From: Auraticoccus cholistanensis
GTDB lineage: Bacteria > Actinomycetota > Actinomycetes > Propionibacteriales > Propionibacteriaceae
DNA: 64,000 nucleotides
Assembly: GCF_009742705.1 (NCBI RefSeq)
Contig: NZ_WPCU01000009.1
Span: 7,613 to 71,612, forward strand
Reading direction: 5' to 3'
Positions 59,518-64,000 of this stretch are shown one piece after another (within the stretch, counting starts at the first letter, position 1; every line of letters begins with the position of its first letter). The notes below the pieces were generated by a model. The model saw only the letters and a program-made list of their open reading frames with translations. It made no database searches and was not told the DNA's origin. A program made the position numbers and the translations under genes.

Positions 59518-60987
59518 GTGAGGACCACCCCGACCTTGACCCCGCCGACGACCTCCGTCCGCGCCGGTGGGCGCTGGACCCGCGGCCCCCGCGGCGTCCT
59601 GGTCGGGCTGCTCTCGCTCGTCCTGGTGCTGGGGCTGCTGGCCGGCGCCGCCGCGCTGTGGGGGCGCCCCGCGCTGCACGCCGCGGGCTGGCTCGTCGAC
59701 GGCGGCAGCGCCACGCTGCCGCCCGACCTGCGGCGGCCCGGGCCCCCGGCACCGGCGCCCGCACCGGCCGGCGCGCCCGAGCTGCTGCCGCCGGCGGGGG
59801 AGGGGGAGGCGGTCTCGGCCGGGCGGCTGGCCGAGCGGCTGCGCGACGTCTCCCGCCGAGACGTCGGCGGCCGCGCCGACGTCTCGGTCACCGACGTCGC
59901 CGACGGCGAGCTGGTCCACCACGAGGGCGGTGACGCGGCGAGCATGCCCGCCTCCACCCAGAAGCTGCTCACCGGTGCGGCGGTGCTGCAGCTGCTCGGA
60001 CCCGAGCACGAGTTCAGCACCACCGTCGAGCGCCGCGGCGAGGTGTGGGTGCTGGTCGGCGGCGGCGACCCGCTGCTCACCGGGGCCACCGAGGACGGCT
60101 ACCCGCGCCGCGCCAGCCTGGAGCAGCTGGCCGCGCAGACCGCGGAGGCCGTGCAGCGCGCCGGCGGCGGCCGGGTCGACCTGGGGCTGGACGAGCGGCT
60201 CTTCGAGGGCCCGGCCTGGAACCCGGACTGGCCGGAGAACTACCGCAACCAGGTCACCCCGGTCTCGGCGCTGGTGGCCGACCAGGGCCAGCTGGACGGC
60301 GTCTCGCCCGGCCGTCGCGAGCGTCAGCCGGCCGCGGCCGCGCTGGAGCGCTTCGCCGAGCTGCTCGCCGACCGCGGGGTCCGTGTGGGCGACGTCGACA
60401 CCTCCGGCACCGGTGGCTCGGGGGAGGTCGTGGCGGAGGTCCGCTCGCCGTCGGTGGCGGTGCTGGTGGAGCAGATGCTGCTGCACAGCGACAACGACGT
60501 GGCCGAGCTGCTGCTGCGTCACGCCGGCCTGGCCGCGGGCGGACCGGGCAGCTCCGACGGCGGGGCCGCCGCGGTCGGGGCCGTGCTGGACGAGCTGGGG
60601 ATCGACGACGACGGCCGGCGGACCCGGGACGGCAGCGGGCTCTCGCGGCAGAACCGCGTCACCTCCACCACGCTCAGCGCCCTGGTGGCGGCCTCCCTCT
60701 CCCCGGACCACCCGCAGCTGCGCCCGCTGGCCACCGGCCTGCCGCTGGCGGGCGGCACCGGCAGCCTCACCAGCCGCTTCGTCGACACCGGCACCGCCGC
60801 CGGCCGCGGCACCGTGCGGGCCAAGACCGGCACGCTGAGCGGCACCCACTCCCTCGCCGGGTACCTGCGCACCGCCGACGGCCGGCTGCTCGCCTTCGCG
60901 CTGCTGGTCAACTCCGCCGACAACGACTACCTGGCCCGGGTCTGGCTGGACCGGGCCACCGCGGCCCTCGCCTCCTGCGGCTGCTGA
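59518..60987 (+). CDS. dacB: D-alanyl-D-alanine carboxypeptidase/endopeptidase (PBP4 type)
   Basis: A 489-residue S13-family penicillin-binding protein. An N-terminal membrane anchor (GVLVGLLSLVLVLGLLAGAAALW, about residues 22-44) and a Pro-rich linker precede the catalytic domain. Motif 1 is Ser146-Thr-Gln-Lys149 (PASTQK), motif 2 is SDN (LLHSDNDVAELL), and motif 3 is KTG (RAKTGTLSGTHSLAG). The domain II insert lies between motifs 1 and 2. It trims or hydrolyses peptidoglycan cross-links outside the membrane. It starts with a GTG at 59518; longer frames would overlap ppa. Confidence 0.92.
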   Translation: MRTTPTLTPPTTSVRAGGRWTRGPRGVLVGLLSLVLVLGLLAGAAALWGRPALHAAGWLVDGGSATLPPDLRRPGPPAPAPAPAGAPELLPPAGEGEAVSAGRLAERLRDVSRRDVGGRADVSVTDVADGELVHHEGGDAASMPASTQKLLTGAAVLQLLGPEHEFSTTVERRGEVWVLVGGGDPLLTGATEDGYPRRASLEQLAAQTAEAVQRAGGGRVDLGLDERLFEGPAWNPDWPENYRNQVTPVSALVADQGQLDGVSPGRRERQPAAAALERFAELLADRGVRVGDVDTSGTGGSGEVVAEVRSPSVAVLVEQMLLHSDNDVAELLLRHAGLAAGGPGSSDGGAAAVGAVLDELGIDDDGRRTRDGSGLSRQNRVTSTTLSALVAASLSPDHPQLRPLATGLPLAGGTGSLTSRFVDTGTAAGRGTVRAKTGTLSGTHSLAGYLRTADGRLLAFALLVNSADNDYLARVWLDRATAALASCGC

Positions 60988-61046
60988 CCCCTGCCGCGCG
61001 GCGACCCGGCACACCGCACGCGGCGCCGGGGACCGGGTGCGCCACC

Positions 61047-61052
61047 TAGAGT
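61047..61052 (+). promoter_or_regulatory. -10 box (TAGAGT) for leaderless metalloprotease mRNA
   Basis: TAGAGT is followed by TCTCGCC (7 nt) and then the ATG at 61060. Confidence 0.55.
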
Positions 61053-61059
61053 TCTCGCC

Positions 61060-62070
61060 ATGAGCCCGCTGCCCCGGATCGACCAGCGGCTGGCCGTGGG
61101 CACCGGCCGGCGGCTGGTGCCCGGTGGTCCGCAGGTGAGCCCGGCCGAGGCCCGGCAGGTGGTGGACAGCCTGTACCGCCACGCCGCCCGGGCGGCGGGG
61201 CACGTCCGCGAGGTCACCGGGCTCGACGCCCCGCAGGACAGCCAGGTGCTGGTGGTCGACCGCCGACGCTGGATCGAGGCCAACGTGCAGTCCTTCTCGA
61301 CGCTGCTGGCCGGGCTGGCCGAGCCGTCGCCGGGCCGGCGGAGCGGGTCGTCCTCGGCCAGCGTCCAGATGGGCGCGCTGCTGTCCTACCTGGCCACCCG
61401 GGTGCTCGGCCAGTACGACCCCTTCGCCGCCCAGCAGGGCGTCCCCGGGCGGCTGCTGCTGGTCGCGCCCAACGTCCTCGCCGTCGAGCGCCAGCTGGGG
61501 GTCGACCCGGAGGACTTCCGGCTGTGGGTGTGCCTGCACGAGGAGACCCACCGGGTGCAGTTCGGCCACGCCCGCTGGCTGCCCGACCACCTGCGGCTGC
61601 TGCTCGCCGACGTGCTCGCCCAGGCCGACCTGGGCGACCCGGAGGTGCTGGGTCGGCTGGTCCGCCGGCTCCGTCCCGGCGCCCGCCGGGGCGACGGGTC
61701 GCTGGTCGACCTGCTCACCACCGCCGAGCAGCGCGAGCGGATCGACGCCATCACCGCGGTCATGTCGCTGCTGGAGGGCCACGCCGACGTGATGATGGAC
61801 CGAGTCGGTCCCGACGTCGTGCCCTCGGTGCGCACCATCCGGCACCGCTTCACCCGCCGCCGCGAGCGCGGCGGCCCGGACCGGGTCGTGCGCCGGCTGC
61901 TGGGGGTGGAGGCCAAGCTGGCCCAGTACCGCGACGGCGCCCGGTTCGTGCGCCACGTCGTGCGCCGGGTGGGGGTCGACGGCTTCAACACCGTCTTCAC
62001 CTCCCCCCAGACCCTGCCCACCCTCGAGGAGATCCACCAGCCGCGCCGCTGGCTGGATCGCACCCGCTGA
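61060..62070 (+). CDS. Zinc-dependent metalloprotease (DUF2342)
   Basis: A 336-residue protein of the DUF2342 family, annotated in actinobacteria as a putative zinc metalloprotease or 'coenzyme F420 biosynthesis-associated'. The zinc motif is HEETH (His160, Glu161, His164), with a distal Glu in LEGHADVMMD (Glu239), the gluzincin-like arrangement. No signal peptide is seen. The same neighbours (PBP4, tilS, hpt, ftsH) recur in Actinomycetota, so the protein belongs to this ancient block. Its substrate is unknown. Confidence 0.83.
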   Translation: MSPLPRIDQRLAVGTGRRLVPGGPQVSPAEARQVVDSLYRHAARAAGHVREVTGLDAPQDSQVLVVDRRRWIEANVQSFSTLLAGLAEPSPGRRSGSSSASVQMGALLSYLATRVLGQYDPFAAQQGVPGRLLLVAPNVLAVERQLGVDPEDFRLWVCLHEETHRVQFGHARWLPDHLRLLLADVLAQADLGDPEVLGRLVRRLRPGARRGDGSLVDLLTTAEQRERIDAITAVMSLLEGHADVMMDRVGPDVVPSVRTIRHRFTRRRERGGPDRVVRRLLGVEAKLAQYRDGARFVRHVVRRVGVDGFNTVFTSPQTLPTLEEIHQPRRWLDRTR

Positions 62071-62072
62071 CC

Positions 62073-63020
62073 GTGGCCCGTCGCGCCCTGGGGCCGGCCA
62101 CGCTGCGGGTCGCCGTCGCCGTCCGGCGGGCGCTGGCCGAGCACGCCCCCGGCGGGCAGCCGCTGCTGGTGGCCTGCTCCGGCGGCGCCGACTCGCTGGC
62201 GCTCGCCGCCGGGGTGGCCGAGGCCGTCCGGCAGCAGCCGAGGCCGGCGCGGGTGCTGGTGGTGGACCACGGCCTGCAGCCGGGGTCGGCGGAGGCGGCC
62301 GCCGACGCGGTCGGGCGGTGCCGCGGGCTCGGCCTCCCGGGCACGGTGGTGAGGGTGCGGGTCGAGGGCCCGGGCGGTCCCGAGGCCAGCGCCCGGGACG
62401 CCCGCCACCGGGCGCTGCTGGCCGAGGCGGGCGTCGACGACGCGGTGGTGCTGCTGGGCCACACCCTCGACGACCAGGCCGAGCAGGTGCTGCTCGGCCT
62501 GGCCCGCGGCTCGGGCCCGCGGAGCCTGGCCGGGATGGCCGTACGGCGGGGGCCGCTGCTGCGGCCGCTGCTGGGGCTGCGGCGCGCCGACACCGAGGCC
62601 TGCTGCCGCGAGCTGGGGCTGCAGCCCTGGCAGGACCCGACCAACGCCGACCCGGCGCTGACCCGGGCCCGCGTCCGGCACCGGGTGCTGCCGCTGCTGG
62701 AGGCCGAGCTCGGCCCGGGTCTGGCCGAGGCGCTGGCCCGCACCGCCGACCTCTGCCGGCGCGACGCCGAGGCCCTCGACGAGCTGGCCGGCCGGCACCG
62801 GACGGAGGCGGAGCCGCTCTGCGCCGACCTGCTGCCGCTGCCGCCGGCGGTCCGGCACCGGGTGCTGCGGCGCTGGCTGCTCGAGCGCGGCGCCCGCCAG
62901 CCCGGGCACGACCACGTGCTGGCGGTCGACGCGCTGCTCACCTCGTGGCGGGGCCAGGGCCCCATCGACGTCCCGGGTGTGCGGGTGCGACGCCGCGACG
63001 GCCGGCTCACCACGTCCTGA
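62073..63020 (+). CDS. tilS: tRNA(Ile)-lysidine synthase
   Basis: A 315-residue ATP-pyrophosphatase that modifies C34 of tRNA-Ile(CAU) to lysidine. The PP-loop motif SGGADSLALA (about residues 33-42), VDHGLQPGSAEAAA, GHTLDDQAEQVLL and DPTNADP are intact, the last three being TilS-specific. The C-terminal domain is short, as in other actinobacteria. The GTG start is 2 bp after the metalloprotease stop, so they are in one operon. Confidence 0.92.
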   Translation: MARRALGPATLRVAVAVRRALAEHAPGGQPLLVACSGGADSLALAAGVAEAVRQQPRPARVLVVDHGLQPGSAEAAADAVGRCRGLGLPGTVVRVRVEGPGGPEASARDARHRALLAEAGVDDAVVLLGHTLDDQAEQVLLGLARGSGPRSLAGMAVRRGPLLRPLLGLRRADTEACCRELGLQPWQDPTNADPALTRARVRHRVLPLLEAELGPGLAEALARTADLCRRDAEALDELAGRHRTEAEPLCADLLPLPPAVRHRVLRRWLLERGARQPGHDHVLAVDALLTSWRGQGPIDVPGVRVRRRDGRLTTS

Positions 63021-63095
63021 CCCGGGCCCGGGTCCCGACCCCCGCCCGACCCCCGCGGTGGCGCCGCCCGTGGCCCGCGTGGTTGGCTTGCCCCC

Positions 63096-63647
63096 GTGGA
63101 CGCAGTGCACATCTCCGACGACCTGACCGAGGTGCTGTTCAGCAAGGAGCAGGTGCAGGAGCGCCTGGTCGAGCTGGCCGCCCAGATCGACGCCGACTAC
63201 GACGGCCGCGACATCCTGCTGGTCGGGGTGCTGAACGGCGCGGTGATGGTGATGGCCGACCTGTCACGGGCGTTGGTCAGCCACTGCGAGATGGATTGGA
63301 TGGCCATCTCCTCCTACGGCTCGGGCACCCAGTCCTCGGGTGTGGTGCGCATCCTCAAGGACCTCAACACCGACATCGCCGGACGGCACGTGCTGGTCGT
63401 GGAGGACATCATCGACACCGGTCTGACGCTGTCCTACCTGATCACCAACCTGCTCTCCCGCGAGCCCGCCAGCCTCAAGATCATGACGATGTTCCGCAAG
63501 CCGGACGCGCTGGCCAACCAGGTCGAGGTGGACTACGTGGGCTTCGACATCCCCAACGAGTTCGTCGTCGGCTACGGCCTCGACTACGACGGCCGCTACC
63601 GCAACCTGACCAGCGTCGGCACCCTCGCACCGCACGTCTACAGCTGA
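63096..63647 (+). CDS. hpt: Hypoxanthine phosphoribosyltransferase
   Basis: A 183-residue purine salvage enzyme that joins PRPP to hypoxanthine or guanine. The PRPP-binding motif VLVVEDIIDTGLTLS (two acidic residues then DTG) and GVLNGAVMVMADL near the N-terminus are present. VEVDYVGFDIPNEFVVGYGLDYDGRYRNL carries the purine-binding aromatic and metal-site residues. The GTG at 63096 follows a weak -10-like TTGGCT. It lies directly upstream of ftsH, as is usual. Confidence 0.95.
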   Translation: MDAVHISDDLTEVLFSKEQVQERLVELAAQIDADYDGRDILLVGVLNGAVMVMADLSRALVSHCEMDWMAISSYGSGTQSSGVVRILKDLNTDIAGRHVLVVEDIIDTGLTLSYLITNLLSREPASLKIMTMFRKPDALANQVEVDYVGFDIPNEFVVGYGLDYDGRYRNLTSVGTLAPHVYS

Positions 63648-63697
63648 CCGGCGCGGGCGGTCCTGCCGAGCGGGTGCCCGCGTTCCCCCCGGCCGGG

Positions 63698-63703
63698 TAA
63701 GGT
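63698..63703 (+). promoter_or_regulatory. -10 box (TAAGGT) upstream of ftsH
   Basis: TAAGGT lies about 47 bp before the ftsH ATG, giving a short leader of ~40 nt. No convincing -35 hexamer is seen. Confidence 0.45.
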
Positions 63704-63749
63704 CTGGGTGCCCAGAAGTCGCCGGGGCGCCCCGTTCTCAAGGCAGGTC

Positions 63750-64000
63750 ATGAACTTCCAACGCATCCTCCGCGGGCCCTTCCTGTGGATCATCCTGGTG
63801 ATGATCGTCGTGGTCATCGCCCTGGACTTCTTCGACTCCTCGAACTCCTACCGCGAGACGCCGACGTCGGAGGTGGTCGCGGTGATCAACGGCGACGAGC
63901 CGCTGACCAACGTGACGCTGCGCGACGGCGAGCAGCAGATCCTGGTCGAGAAGACCGAGGGCGAGGAGCGCCGCATCAAGGCGGTCTGGGTCGGCGGGCA
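63750..64000 (+). CDS. ftsH: ATP-dependent zinc metalloprotease FtsH (N-terminal part)
   Basis: The gene starts at the ATG 63750 (AAGGCAGGTC before it) and runs off the right edge; 83 codons are visible. The N-terminus MNFQRILRGPFLWIILVMIV forms the first transmembrane helix. The start of the extracytoplasmic FtsH_ext domain follows (ETPTSEVVAVINGDEPLTNVTLRDGEQQILVEKTEG). The AAA and protease domains lie outside the window, so completeness cannot be judged. The hpt-ftsH order is characteristic. Confidence 0.9.
   Translation, partial: MNFQRILRGPFLWIILVMIVVVIALDFFDSSNSYRETPTSEVVAVINGDEPLTNVTLRDGEQQILVEKTEGEERRIKAVWVGG

Noticed and set aside
63019-63034. A perfect 16-bp palindrome at the end of tilS
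   Set aside because: It overlaps the tilS stop and is made only of G/C-rich sequence typical here; a terminator role is possible but not distinguishable from composition.

Overview
The window is about 64 kb of very GC-rich DNA with dense, strand-mixed genes, GTG as a frequent start codon and many GTGA/ATGA stop-start overlaps. No plasmid, phage or IS genes are seen. Gene content and order (topA-tmk-holB; a Tad pilus locus next to a MrfA-type helicase; Rpf; ANTAR proteins; a C-minus L33; ppa-dacB-DUF2342 protease-tilS-hpt-ftsH) point to the chromosome of a free-living Actinomycetota species. Propionibacteriales or a relative is plausible, but no rRNA is present to fix this.

Region by region. 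1-13.3 kb: the end of a family 1 beta-glucosidase, a CoA-type NUDIX hydrolase, glpD, a nucleophile-less alpha/beta hydrolase with a holin-like membrane protein, nhaA, acs, a small PH-type membrane protein, a large RND exporter and a methyltransferase. 13.3-21.3 kb: a probable gene remnant, the Tad/Flp pilus operon (ssd, tadA, tadB, tadC, a DUF4244 pilin-like protein and two TadE/TadG-like proteins) and a DEAH helicase. 21.4-28.8 kb: a proton-pumping pyrophosphatase, a secreted subtilase, a DAACS symporter, a gap dominated by a large palindrome and a HemK-like methyltransferase. 29-40.4 kb: topA, a CYTH/CHAD-like protein, tmk and holB, then a DoxX protein, a tail-anchored protein, a TAP-type exopeptidase, CbiX, and an Rpf protein behind a candidate c-di-AMP riboswitch.

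40.5-48.8 kb is a regulator-rich stretch: tRNA-Thr(CGT), two GAF/ANTAR proteins, two AraC-type regulators, a SigB/SigF-type sigma factor, a ChaB/Rho-N protein, a PL22 oligogalacturonate lyase and L33 behind a Zur-like operator. 48.9-58 kb: a zinc alcohol dehydrogenase, an SDR, a Tat-exported PhoX phosphatase with a PHO-box-like repeat, a rhomboid protease, a DUF1707 protein, SixA, a CE7 esterase and a TRM11-like methyltransferase. 58-64 kb: a paired Fluc (CrcB) channel, ppa, PBP4, a DUF2342 metalloprotease, tilS, hpt and the start of ftsH.

The main non-coding observations are these. At least eleven genes have a TANNNT -10 box 6-7 nt before the start codon, which predicts leaderless mRNAs. There are two unusual palindromic regions (3187-3499 and 26982-27212), three 25-bp direct repeats beside the promoter of the second AraC gene, and several near-perfect terminator hairpins between convergent genes. 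No CRISPR array, integrase, defence cluster or clearly new multi-gene system was found. The most unusual material is the palindromic DNA, the repeat-flanked AraC promoter and the regulator-rich stretch.
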